Positions 43,099 through 50,847 of a stretch of DNA of 57,688 nucleotides are shown piece after piece (the stretch's first letter is position 1; the number at the start of each line of letters is the position of its first letter). This DNA comes from Bacillota bacterium. Lineage in GTDB: Bacteria; Bacillota; Sulfobacillia; Sulfobacillales; Sulfobacillaceae. Location: NCBI GenBank assembly GCA_021797515.1, contig JAJZZP010000147.1, positions 1-57,688 of the forward strand, given 5' to 3'. Both the position numbers and the translations under genes were made by a program. The notes beneath the pieces are model-generated. The model saw only the letters and a program-made list of their open reading frames with translations, was not told the DNA's origin and ran no database searches.

Positions 43099-45714
43099 CT
43101 ATCCGGCTACTACCAGCCGTTCCGACAGTATGCGGCGAGCTTCTGCCAACAATTTGGGCACGCCGTCGGAGTCTTTCCCTCCTGCCTGTGCCATATCCTG
43201 TTTGCCGCCACCGCCGCCCTGAATTAACGGTGCAAGAACTTTAACCAAATTTAGGGCATCAAGTCCGCGGTCCACAAGGGTTCTTCCTAAATATACAACG
43301 AACGAAGCACGGTCACCATGTCTAGCTGCTAATATTGCGCCGTCTAGCGACGGTTTGGCCCCGTCTAGCATTTGACGCAGGGCGTCAATCGACGGCGACT
43401 CCACTTCTGCCACCACCAGTTTCCATTCGCCCAATACCCATGGTTTGGCAGCCAAGTGGTGTCCTTCCTCTTCTCGTTGCAATCGCCGCAGTTGCTCCAC
43501 TTCAATTTCTCGGCGGTGCAGTGCTTCGGTTAATTCGCTAACCCGCATGGCCAATTCCTCGGGGGGGACACCCCGAAATATCGATTGCAAATCATCAATC
43601 GCAGTCCGCTGAATTCTAAATGCCGTCAGTGCGTTGGTTCCGGTTACTGCTTCAATTCTTCTCGACCCACCACCAACACTTATCTCCGACACAATGGCAA
43701 ACAACCCAATTTCCCCAGTTCGCGTGCAGTGGGTTCCTCCACACAGTTCTTTCGAAGCGTCCGGCACACTGACCACGCGGACTATTTCGCCATATTTATC
43801 ACCAAAAAATGCGAGCGCCCCCTCTGCCTGGGCTTGATCACGATTCATCTGTAGTGTCTCTACGGGCCGATCCTCAAGAATCCATTGATTGACGATGTCT
43901 TCAATGTCCCGTATCTGCTCCGGCGACAATGGCTTCGGATAGGAAAAATCAAACCGCAGCCGAGCCGGTGCCACATATGACCCGGTTTGGTGAACGCCCT
44001 CGCCCAACACCTTGCGGAGGGCAGCATGAAGCAAGTGAGTGCCGGTGTGATTTCTCATCGCGCCCTGGCGTTTTTTAGCATCCACCGTGAGATCTAATGT
44101 CTCTTTGGCATCGATATACCCTTCTATTACTTCTACGAAGTGCCAGATATCTTGCCCGTTCTTCACGACATTAAGCACATTCGCCACCCCATGAGGTCCG
44201 GCCATCCATCCAACGTCGGCAACTTGACCTCCGCCTTCAGGGTAAAACGGCGTGTGGGACAACCATAGCCAACCCGTCTCCCCAGTCACCAACCGCCCTA
44301 CCTGGTCATCTCCAATAAACATTGCAGTAATCGGTTGCTGCTCCCAATGCAAATACCCATAGCCTTCAAATACCGTCTGACCCAGATGAGGTAGAGTCTG
44401 CCCCGGTTTAAGCCGGCCCCGACGGGCTCGCTCCCTCTGTTCGCCGAGAGCCCGGTCAAACGCCTCTTGATCCACCAAAATGCCCCGTTCCTCGGCGGCA
44501 TCCAATGTCAAATCCAAGGGAAAGCCATACGTGTCGGCCAGAAAGAAAGCTTCTTCCCCTGGCAACGTATCCCCTCTCTCAAGACCGCTAAGTTTTTCAT
44601 TTAATACTTTCATTCCAGTGCTCAGCGTCATCGCAAATCGTTCTTCTTCGGTGCGAATATGGTCTTGGATGAGAGATTGCCCTTCTATCACCTCGGGATA
44701 AGCGGATCCCATGGTCTGTCCCACCACCGGGACCAATTGCCACAAAAATGGTTCTTCAAATCCCAACAACAATCCGTAACGCACTGCACGGCGAAGAATT
44801 CGGCGCATTACGTACCCGCGATCCGAGTTGCTAAACGATACCCCTTCAGCCAATAAAAACGTCACTGACCGAACATGGTCTGCAATGACGCGATGGGGCA
44901 TCCCCTCCGGCCCAAGTACATACGTGCGCCCAGACATTTTCGTGACTTGGTCAATGAGTGGCTTCAACAAGTCTGTCTCGAAATTAGAATCGACACCTTG
45001 GAGGTAGGCAGATATCCGTTCCAACCCCATTCCGGTGTCAATGCTGGGTTTGGGCAGTGGCGTCAACGTTCCATCCGCTGCCCGGTTGTATTGCATAAAC
45101 ACCAAGTTCCACACTTCTTGAATCCGATCGCACTCACAACGTCCCAATCCGCAATCGGGGCCACACGCGAACGCCTCTCCACGGTCTACAAAAATCTCAC
45201 TGCACGGCCCACAAGGTCCCGTGTCACCCATGGCCCAAAAATTTTCTTTTTCCCCCATGCGTACGATACGTTCTGGAGGCACTCGAGCGATTTCTTGCCA
45301 AAGCTGAAACGCTTCGTCATCCGTTTCAAATACCGTAATCCACAGCACGTCAGGAGATATTTTCAATTCTTCCGTTAAAAACCCCCACGCTAGCCGGATC
45401 GCCTCGGCTTTAAAATAATCCCCAAAAGAAAAGTTTCCCAGCATTTCAAAAAATGTTTGGTGCCGAGCAGTTTTTCCTACTTGGTCCAAGTCGTTATGCT
45501 TACCTCCTGCACGCATGCATTTTTGCACGGTCACTGCGCGATGGTAAGGCCGTTCTTCTAAGCCCATAAACACATCTTTGAATTGCACCATGCCGGCGTT
45601 AGTAAACAGCAAGGTTGGATCCTGGGCCGGAACCAAAGGCGAACTCGGTACCCTTTGATGGCCTCGTTCTTGAAAATATTGAACAAATCGCTCACGAATA
45701 TCTGCGGATCGCAT
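43099..45714 (-). CDS. alaS: Alanyl-tRNA synthetase
   Basis: An 871-residue class II synthetase. Catalytic core motifs: ERFVQYFQERGHQRVPSSPL, LLFTNAGMVQFKDVFMG and FFEMLGNFSFGDYFKAEAI; editing domain zinc ligands in RNHTGTHLLHAALR and LCGGTHCTRTGEIGLFAI; C-terminal C-Ala domain ending with GGGGGKQDMAQAGG. The ATG at 45714 has GGTGGGG six bases upstream; the 14 codons above it are not conserved. No T-box leader fits in the short gap from the AI-2E gene. Length is normal. Confidence 0.96.
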   Translation of the reverse strand: MRSADIRERFVQYFQERGHQRVPSSPLVPAQDPTLLFTNAGMVQFKDVFMGLEERPYHRAVTVQKCMRAGGKHNDLDQVGKTARHQTFFEMLGNFSFGDYFKAEAIRLAWGFLTEELKISPDVLWITVFETDDEAFQLWQEIARVPPERIVRMGEKENFWAMGDTGPCGPCSEIFVDRGEAFACGPDCGLGRCECDRIQEVWNLVFMQYNRAADGTLTPLPKPSIDTGMGLERISAYLQGVDSNFETDLLKPLIDQVTKMSGRTYVLGPEGMPHRVIADHVRSVTFLLAEGVSFSNSDRGYVMRRILRRAVRYGLLLGFEEPFLWQLVPVVGQTMGSAYPEVIEGQSLIQDHIRTEEERFAMTLSTGMKVLNEKLSGLERGDTLPGEEAFFLADTYGFPLDLTLDAAEERGILVDQEAFDRALGEQRERARRGRLKPGQTLPHLGQTVFEGYGYLHWEQQPITAMFIGDDQVGRLVTGETGWLWLSHTPFYPEGGGQVADVGWMAGPHGVANVLNVVKNGQDIWHFVEVIEGYIDAKETLDLTVDAKKRQGAMRNHTGTHLLHAALRKVLGEGVHQTGSYVAPARLRFDFSYPKPLSPEQIRDIEDIVNQWILEDRPVETLQMNRDQAQAEGALAFFGDKYGEIVRVVSVPDASKELCGGTHCTRTGEIGLFAIVSEISVGGGSRRIEAVTGTNALTAFRIQRTAIDDLQSIFRGVPPEELAMRVSELTEALHRREIEVEQLRRLQREEEGHHLAAKPWVLGEWKLVVAEVESPSIDALRQMLDGAKPSLDGAILAARHGDRASFVVYLGRTLVDRGLDALNLVKVLAPLIQGGGGGKQDMAQAGGKDSDGVPKLLAEARRILSERLVVAG

Positions 45715-45796
45715 AGGGTTCCCCACCTTATTCTCGTTGGAAATGGCTAGATCCAATGTGTTTCATTGTACCGACCCGAGCAAGGGGAGGTCAAGG

Positions 45797-46843
45797 CTAG
45801 ATTGTAAATCGACGGTATAAATGACTAAATAGCACTTTCAACACCGCGGCCGCCGGTACGGCCAGCAGCAGCCCCAAAATTCCCCCTAATTCCCCTCCCG
45901 CCAAGATAGCAAACACCACCACCAGCGGATGAAGTCCGACCGACTCACCCATTATCTTTGGGGCAATCACAGTGCCTTCCAACTGGTGAATGGCGATAAA
46001 TCCTAACACTGTGTCCAATGCGGTCCAGGGGGAAATATTAAGCGCCAAAACGACCGCTGGCAGGGCACCAGCAATAGGGCCAACGTAGGGGATGACATCA
46101 GTCACGGTTGCCACCGCCCCAATCAATAACGGGAATGGCAAACCCAAAATGATAACCAATGTGGTGGATAGGGCGCCCACTAGCAAAGCTACCAACAACT
46201 GACCCCGGATAAATCCATTCAGTGCACGGTCCAAGTCAAACCCCAGTTTAAACATGGAGGGACGCCACTCAAGCGGCACCACATCCCAAAATCTCGAACG
46301 TACCCGATCCAAGTCCTTTAGCAAATAAAATCCCAAAACCGGAGCCACAACCACGCTGATGACTCCCGGCACCAAACCAAAAATAGCCGCAAATATGCCT
46401 TTGATCACGCCATACAATTGACTTTGCAAGTGCTTGCCAGTAGCAGTAATTGCGGTGCGGACAGAGGACGGAATCGGGGCTTGGTGTAGCCGTGTCAGCC
46501 ACAAGTTCCAGGTAAACTGAGCGCTGTTAATAAATGCCGGAACCATTTTTATCAAGTGCACACTTTCTTGAACCAAAAGCGGCACCATATATAACACTCC
46601 GGTGGCCACCGCAAAACCTAACAAGATGTAGACAATCAAAATGGCCACAATTCGGTTTAATCCATGGCGAACAAAAGCCTCCACGAGAGGTGCCAGCAGG
46701 TACGCTACCACAAATGCCAAGATAAACGGCATCAAGACAGCCCGTGTGTACCACAGGAGAAGCAATCCCCCGGTCATCAGCGCGATCAAAAGTCCCCAAC
46801 GATACCATCGCAAGGGACTTGACCGCGATGCCAATTTCACCAA
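45797..46843 (-). CDS. AI-2E family transporter (UPF0118/PerM type)
   Basis: A 348-residue polytopic membrane protein with about eight membrane helices. Family landmarks: FILAFVVAYLLAPLVEAF, DLDRALNGFIRGQLLVALLV, LIGAVATVTDVIPYVGPIAG and LGFIAIHQLEGTVIAPKIMG. Members are annotated as AI-2 exporters or sodium/proton antiporter-like proteins (YtvI etc.); substrate is unknown. Start is TTG at 46843 or GTG at 46840, both after AAGGTGGGAAAGCA. It lies between the small YtxH-like gene and alaS, where many Firmicutes have the same family. Confidence 0.9.
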   Translation of the reverse strand: MVKLASRSSPLRWYRWGLLIALMTGGLLLLWYTRAVLMPFILAFVVAYLLAPLVEAFVRHGLNRIVAILIVYILLGFAVATGVLYMVPLLVQESVHLIKMVPAFINSAQFTWNLWLTRLHQAPIPSSVRTAITATGKHLQSQLYGVIKGIFAAIFGLVPGVISVVVAPVLGFYLLKDLDRVRSRFWDVVPLEWRPSMFKLGFDLDRALNGFIRGQLLVALLVGALSTTLVIILGLPFPLLIGAVATVTDVIPYVGPIAGALPAVVLALNISPWTALDTVLGFIAIHQLEGTVIAPKIMGESVGLHPLVVVFAILAGGELGGILGLLLAVPAAAVLKVLFSHLYRRFTI

Positions 46844-46864
46844 TGCTTTCCCACCTTGCTAAAA

Positions 46865-47065
46865 CTAACTCAATCGGCGGCGCGCCATATGCACTAAGCC
46901 CTTGCTTCCCGTCCTGGCGACTTTCCAAGCACGTGGACCCATCCGCCTCGCCCCTCGCAGGGCGACCTTCGCCCAACTCGGTCGTGGTCGGTTAAGCAGC
47001 CAAATTCCTGCCATTACCGCCCCCACCAGCGCTCCTGTCATCATCCCGTTCATATAGCGTTTCAT
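46865..47065 (-). CDS. Small membrane-anchored basic protein
   Basis: A 66-residue protein with one glycine-rich membrane helix (MMTGALVGAVMAGIWLL) and a strongly basic cytoplasmic tail (RGARRMGPRAWKVARTG). It looks like a short YtxH-like protein but no family is certain. Its ATG overlaps the stop of the preceding zinc-ribbon gene by four bases (ATGA), supporting that it is real. Confidence 0.7.
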   Translation of the reverse strand: MKRYMNGMMTGALVGAVMAGIWLLNRPRPSWAKVALRGARRMGPRAWKVARTGSKGLVHMARRRLS

Positions 47066-47259
47066 GACGTCGTCATCCCCTCCAATCCCGCATCCGGCTC
47101 GATACGCGATAACTCACCATCTGCTTCTACACGATACATGCGGGTTCCCCGATGTCCTACTTGAAACTCAATAAAGCACTCCCAACAATAATATTGCCCG
47201 GTACCCACTTTACCCACATTGCGTCCTTGGCATCCGGGGCAGATAGGATCCACTGCCAC
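47062..47259 (-). CDS. Small zinc-ribbon protein
   Basis: A 65-residue protein with two CxxC pairs, CPGCQGRNVGKVGTG and YYCWECFIEF, then GHRGTRMYRVEADGEL. It likely binds one zinc. GTG start after GTGAGGTTGTAAAA. It lies between the PRC-barrel gene and the small membrane protein, in a cluster common next to mnmA/alaS in Firmicutes. Function unknown. Confidence 0.75.
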   Translation of the reverse strand: MAVDPICPGCQGRNVGKVGTGQYYCWECFIEFQVGHRGTRMYRVEADGELSRIEPDAGLEGMTTS

Positions 47260-47281
47260 TTTTACAACCTCACTTTACTCT

Positions 47282-47776
47282 CTAAGGTGTTCCCTGATAG
47301 CCTGCCCCTTGGTGGCGTATTTTAATCTGGCCTGCCGCATCTTGTGAAATTTGTTCTACGGGCACTACCACGGATCCATGCAGCAAATCAGCCAATAGCC
47401 CCCTGGATACGATAATCCGGCGTACCACCAACGTTTCCTCGTCAATCACTAAATCTTTTAACAGCCCCACTACCCCTCCATTACCATCATAGATTTGCCG
47501 ACGACGGTAAATCCAATCATTGTGAATCCGTTCCTGACGCCAATGTCTAGTACGTTTTTCTACTACTGCACGCGTGACTATCTCAACCCCGGTAGGGGTA
47601 ACACGGACCCCATTTTGTGATGGTAAAAATAACGTGCGAAACGGTGAAGAGTCCAGGACAAAACCTTCCACCGTCATAGATGACCAGTCGACCACAACCT
47701 CTTGGACCAAGGTCCAATTCCGTGGACGTCCTTGAACTCGGACAGGCAAGCGTAGCAAATGCCATCGAGTCACCAT
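47282..47776 (-). CDS. PRC-barrel domain protein
   Basis: A 164-residue protein (171 if started at the ATG at 47797, which overlaps the mnmA stop as TAATG). Two PRC-barrel-like repeats are visible, the first near LRLPVRVQGRPRNWTLV and QEVVVDWSSMTVEGFVL, the second near IYDGNGGVVGLLKDLVIDEE and RRIIVSRGLLADLL. PRC barrels bind RNA or regulate photosynthetic or ribosome-associated functions; here only the fold can be stated. The later start has GGGAGAGG about ten bases ahead. Confidence 0.75.
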   Translation of the reverse strand: MVTRWHLLRLPVRVQGRPRNWTLVQEVVVDWSSMTVEGFVLDSSPFRTLFLPSQNGVRVTPTGVEIVTRAVVEKRTRHWRQERIHNDWIYRRRQIYDGNGGVVGLLKDLVIDEETLVVRRIIVSRGLLADLLHGSVVVPVEQISQDAAGQIKIRHQGAGYQGTP

Positions 47777-47796
47777 GCAATGAACATCCTCTCCCA

Positions 47797-48861
47797 TTAG
47801 GGAGCGATTTTGCCTCCCCCCACGAGTACTTCATCTTGGTACAACACAGTAATCTGCCCCGGAGATACTGCCCATTGCTGATCAGCAAACCGAACCATTG
47901 CGCTTTTTTTCGACAACACTTGCCAAGTTGCTGCCGACGGTTCCATGTTGTACCGAATCTTGGCTTGCCCATGCAACAATGTTTCCGCGGTCGGCTCTCC
48001 CAGCACGTAATGTGTCTCCACCACGTGGACTTCTCTGGACTCCGCCTGCTGGCGCGATCCTACCACTACCCGGTTGTGCTCCTGATCCAAGCCCACGACG
48101 TAGTGCGGTTCCCTGACCGCAATCCCTAGTCCTCTCCGCTGGCCGATGGTATAAAACGCAATCCCTTGATGTTCTCCCACAACCCGACCGTCGGTGTCCA
48201 CAATCTCTCCCGGATTTAGCGCCTCCGGACGATGCAAACGTAAATATCCTTGATAGTCGTTTTTAGGTACAAAGCAAAGTTCTTGACTGTCAGGCTTATG
48301 TGCTGTTAACAGGCCCGCACTTTCCGCAATGTTTCGGCTCTCCTGTTTTGAGTATTCCCCAAGTGGAAACAAAAGATGCTCCAAATCATCCTGCTCCAAG
48401 GTATACATTAAATAGCTCTGATCCTTAGCATGGTCGCGGCTTCTCAAAAGTAACCGCCCGGTGTCCGTTTCTTGAACCCGCACGTAATGGCCCGTAGCCA
48501 GGTAATCCGCTCCATTTTCTCGTGCCCACTCCCACATTGCCCCGAACTTGATGTGCCGATTGCACATCGCGCAGGGATTGGGAGTAACCCCCGCTAGGTA
48601 TCCTTCCTCGAACGGCCGAATCACACGCTCGTAAAATGGTTCCTCCACATCAACCAAATGGTGGGGAATGCTGAGCTTTTTGGCGACACGTCTAGCGTCA
48701 ATAATAGCTTCTAGAGAGCAACAACTGTTCGTTGTTTCCGCGGGCAAATGACGCATCGTCACCCCCACCACATCGTATCCTTGTTGCTGCAGCAAAACGG
48801 CGGCTGCCGAGGAATCGACGCCGCCGCTTAATCCGACAACCACGGTCTTGCCCATAATCAT
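47797..48861 (-). CDS. mnmA: tRNA-specific 2-thiouridylase MnmA
   Basis: A 354-residue enzyme making s2U34 in tRNA-Lys, Glu and Gln. The PP-loop is VVGLSGGVDSSAAAVLL; catalytic cysteines are in TPNPCAMCNRHIKFG and in SQELCFVPKNDY; ATGHY and DQSYLMYTL are also canonical. Its start overlaps the regulator stop by four bases (ATGA). In many Firmicutes an IscS/NifS desulfurase gene lies between the regulator and mnmA; here it is missing, so sulfur may come from SufS. Confidence 0.95.
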   Translation of the reverse strand: MIMGKTVVVGLSGGVDSSAAAVLLQQQGYDVVGVTMRHLPAETTNSCCSLEAIIDARRVAKKLSIPHHLVDVEEPFYERVIRPFEEGYLAGVTPNPCAMCNRHIKFGAMWEWARENGADYLATGHYVRVQETDTGRLLLRSRDHAKDQSYLMYTLEQDDLEHLLFPLGEYSKQESRNIAESAGLLTAHKPDSQELCFVPKNDYQGYLRLHRPEALNPGEIVDTDGRVVGEHQGIAFYTIGQRRGLGIAVREPHYVVGLDQEHNRVVVGSRQQAESREVHVVETHYVLGEPTAETLLHGQAKIRYNMEPSAATWQVLSKKSAMVRFADQQWAVSPGQITVLYQDEVLVGGGKIAP

Positions 48862-49316
48862 CCCCTACTTTCCAGCAAGTGTTCTAGTCGGCGTTTCCCC
48901 ACTCCTCGTTGCAATGCGATTAGCATTTCAAAGGTCATCGCTGCCATTGTCGCAGTGACTGCTTCTTGCACGCGGCTCCACACGTCGGGGCCAACGCAAT
49001 TGTCCATGTCCGCACAGCCGCTGGCTTCGTCAGTACTGCAATCGGTGAGCATGATCGGCCCTTCTACCGCACGGACAACATCATAGACTGAAATCAAAGA
49101 CGGCGGTTTTGCAAGCATATACCCGCCTTGGGATCCCCGCATCCCCACAACAATGCCCGCCCTCCTCAAAGAAGGCATCAATTGTTCAAGATACTGCTCC
49201 GAAATATTCTCGGCCTTTGCGATCCAAGTTACGGCCACTGGACCTTGCCCATATCGCAAAGCCAGTTCGTACACAGCCTTGACGCTGTATCGGCCTTTGC
49301 TCGATACTTTGATCAT
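48858..49316 (-). CDS. Rrf2-family transcription regulator with [2Fe-2S] cysteines
   Basis: A 152-residue winged-helix regulator. MIKVSSKGRYSVKAVYELAL, ISEQYLEQLMPSLRRAGIV and VVGMRGSQGGYMLAKPPSLI mark the Rrf2 HTH. Three cysteines follow: CSTDEASGCADMDNC, spacing 7 and 5, near the IscR cluster-binding pattern, then VWSRVQEAVTATM. So it is more likely an Fe-S sensing IscR-like than CymR-like protein. The ATG at 49316 follows AAAGGACGGTGGACC. It is first in the operon with mnmA and probably regulates Fe-S or sulfur genes such as the suf operon; that target is inferred. Confidence 0.9.
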   Translation of the reverse strand: MIKVSSKGRYSVKAVYELALRYGQGPVAVTWIAKAENISEQYLEQLMPSLRRAGIVVGMRGSQGGYMLAKPPSLISVYDVVRAVEGPIMLTDCSTDEASGCADMDNCVGPDVWSRVQEAVTATMAAMTFEMLIALQRGVGKRRLEHLLESRG

Positions 49317-49347
49317 GGTCCACCGTCCTTTGGAGTTCTCTGCCTTT

Positions 49348-49376
49348 AGGTTATCATCGGCGCCTCCTTTGGTCAA
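49348..49376 (-). promoter_or_regulatory. Candidate promoter of the rrf2-mnmA operon
   Basis: On the minus strand TTGACC, 17-base spacer and TAACCT, about 32 bases before the regulator ATG. The spacer contains AAAGGAGG followed by a three-codon minicistron (ATG ATA ACC TAA), probably coincidental. Confidence 0.5.
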
Positions 49377-50040
49377 ATGAAGTTCTATTAATATTTGCGT
49401 TCTTTTGGTTGAAAATGGGTGATGAAAGCCGTATCGGCGCGGGCATGGGCCCCCCGACTTTCCTTGGGAGCCCACGCCCCTTACAGTAACCTTCTCCGCC
49501 AGATCCAGGAGGGCGCCTGTTTCGATGTAGCCAATTTAAAGTGTGAGCCTGTTCCATCCCTTGCGCTTCGATTGTATTTGTATAATAAGGTTTTTGGGGT
49601 TTTTTTGGCGTTTTTGAGGCTGATCCTGCGGGTGCTGCTTGTCAGATGAGGGGATCCCCCGCACGCCGAGAAGAGGATACACCCAAACTCCTCTCCCCTC
49701 TGCCCTTCTGCAGAGGGAGAAAAAGGTCAGACGAAGGCTGTTGTCTATTTTTGTTTGCGGTTTTAAGCAACTGCTGACACCACTGATATCAAAAACCATC
49801 AACCGAACGCCGTTGAGAGCGCAATAGAAAAACACTGCAAATAACGCCAAATCTGCGCAATTAAATAGGCCACCTTGTGGCCCTATGCAATAGCCAAGCC
49901 CAGGAACCCATTCGGTAGCTGAAAATCGCATCATTCGCGTGCAGTGGTCGCGGCTCAATGGATTGAGCTCACCTGGAGGTACTCCCAATGTCGAGATTTT
50001 ATAATGGACAAGTACGCTATGAGTTCCCCCGAAAGCAACC
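49377..50040. other. Gene-poor, hairpin-rich interval
   Basis: About 660 bases with no gene I can support. The minus strand is open for 181 codons (49536-50081) but the translation, rich in Gln/Lys/Ser at the end, matches nothing and crosses the sdh terminator. Two hairpins are evident: GGGCATGGGC/GCCCACGCCC (49441-49479) and a TCTCCCCTCTGC/GCAGAGGGAGA pairing with one bulge (49694-49720). A remnant of a mobile repeat or an unrecognised RNA is possible. Confidence 0.35.
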
Positions 50041-50042
50041 AA

Positions 50043-50070
50043 CCCCGCTGCAACAAGTCTCGCAGCGGGG
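50043..50070. terminator. Terminator of the sdhCAB operon
   Basis: A 9-bp perfect stem CCCCGCTGC/GCAGCGGGG lies 17 bases past the sdhB stop. On the minus strand it is followed by TTGGTTGCTTT, a modest U-tract; on the plus strand by TTTCCCCCC. Confidence 0.75.
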
Positions 50071-50086
50071 TTTCCCCCCAAATTCC

Positions 50087-50845
50087 CTATCCTTGGACGG
50101 ATTGTTCGGTGGCAGCGGGTGCCTTCTTCTTTTTAAACAACGCCCTCAAGGGATCCCAGTATTGATCCGCTACTCGCTCTTTCAGTGGAATGATAGCGTT
50201 ATCGGTAATGCGAATATGCTGTGGACACACTTCAGTACAACACTTGGTAACGTTGCACATGTTCAGGCCCGCCTCATGGGCCAACATCGGGACACGGTCT
50301 CCTCCGTCTCGAGGATGCATTTCAAACTCCGCCATCTTAACCATAAAGCGAGGTCCAAAATATTGGTCCTTAGCATTGTGATCCCGCAGAACGTGGCAAA
50401 CATCCTGACACAGGAAGCACTCGATACAATGGTGAAACTCTTGAATCCGGTCAACGTCAAACTGCTGCATTTGAAATGGCACCGGTACCGCAGGTTGAAA
50501 GGCGGGAACCTTCTTTGCCACTTCATAGTTCCACGAGACATCAGCCACTAGATCTTTAATAATCGGAAAGGTTTGCATGGGTCGAATATGGACCGTTTCA
50601 CCAACGTAGTCGTCCAGCCGAGTCTTGCAAAGCAGTTTTGGACGGCCGTTAATTTCAGCCCCGCACGATCCGCAATGTGCTGCCTTGCAGTTCCAGCGAA
50701 CCGCCAAATCCTGAGCCTGATGGGCTTGGACTTGGTGCACCGCGTCCAAAACCACCATACCCGGGGTTAACGGCACTCGATACTCGACTTCCTGTCCGCC
50801 TGCCGCATCGCCGCGGAAGATACTTAAGACGATTTCCTCGCTCAT
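50087..50845 (-). CDS. sdhB: Succinate dehydrogenase/fumarate reductase iron-sulfur subunit
   Basis: A 252-residue subunit with three Fe-S clusters. [2Fe-2S] ligands in WNCKAAHCGSCGAEINGRP and KLLCKTRL; ligands for [4Fe-4S] and [3Fe-4S] in HHCIECFLCQDVC and MCNVTKCCTEVCPQHIRI. The ATG follows GCAAAGGAGAAATAGCG just after the sdhA stop. The C-terminus (LRALFKKKKAPAATEQSVQG) is slightly extended. It moves electrons from SdhA to the membrane quinone site. Confidence 0.95.
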   Translation of the reverse strand: MSEEIVLSIFRGDAAGGQEVEYRVPLTPGMVVLDAVHQVQAHQAQDLAVRWNCKAAHCGSCGAEINGRPKLLCKTRLDDYVGETVHIRPMQTFPIIKDLVADVSWNYEVAKKVPAFQPAVPVPFQMQQFDVDRIQEFHHCIECFLCQDVCHVLRDHNAKDQYFGPRFMVKMAEFEMHPRDGGDRVPMLAHEAGLNMCNVTKCCTEVCPQHIRITDNAIIPLKERVADQYWDPLRALFKKKKAPAATEQSVQG

Positions 50846-50847
50846 CG

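Noticed and set aside
45715..45796. T-box leader for alaS
   Set aside because: Only about 80 bases separate alaS from the preceding gene and there is no TGGNACC-type T-box sequence or terminator.
49536..50081. 181-codon protein on the minus strand between sdh and the Rrf2 gene
   Set aside because: No family resemblance, no ribosome site, and it overlaps the sdh terminator; composition looks non-coding.
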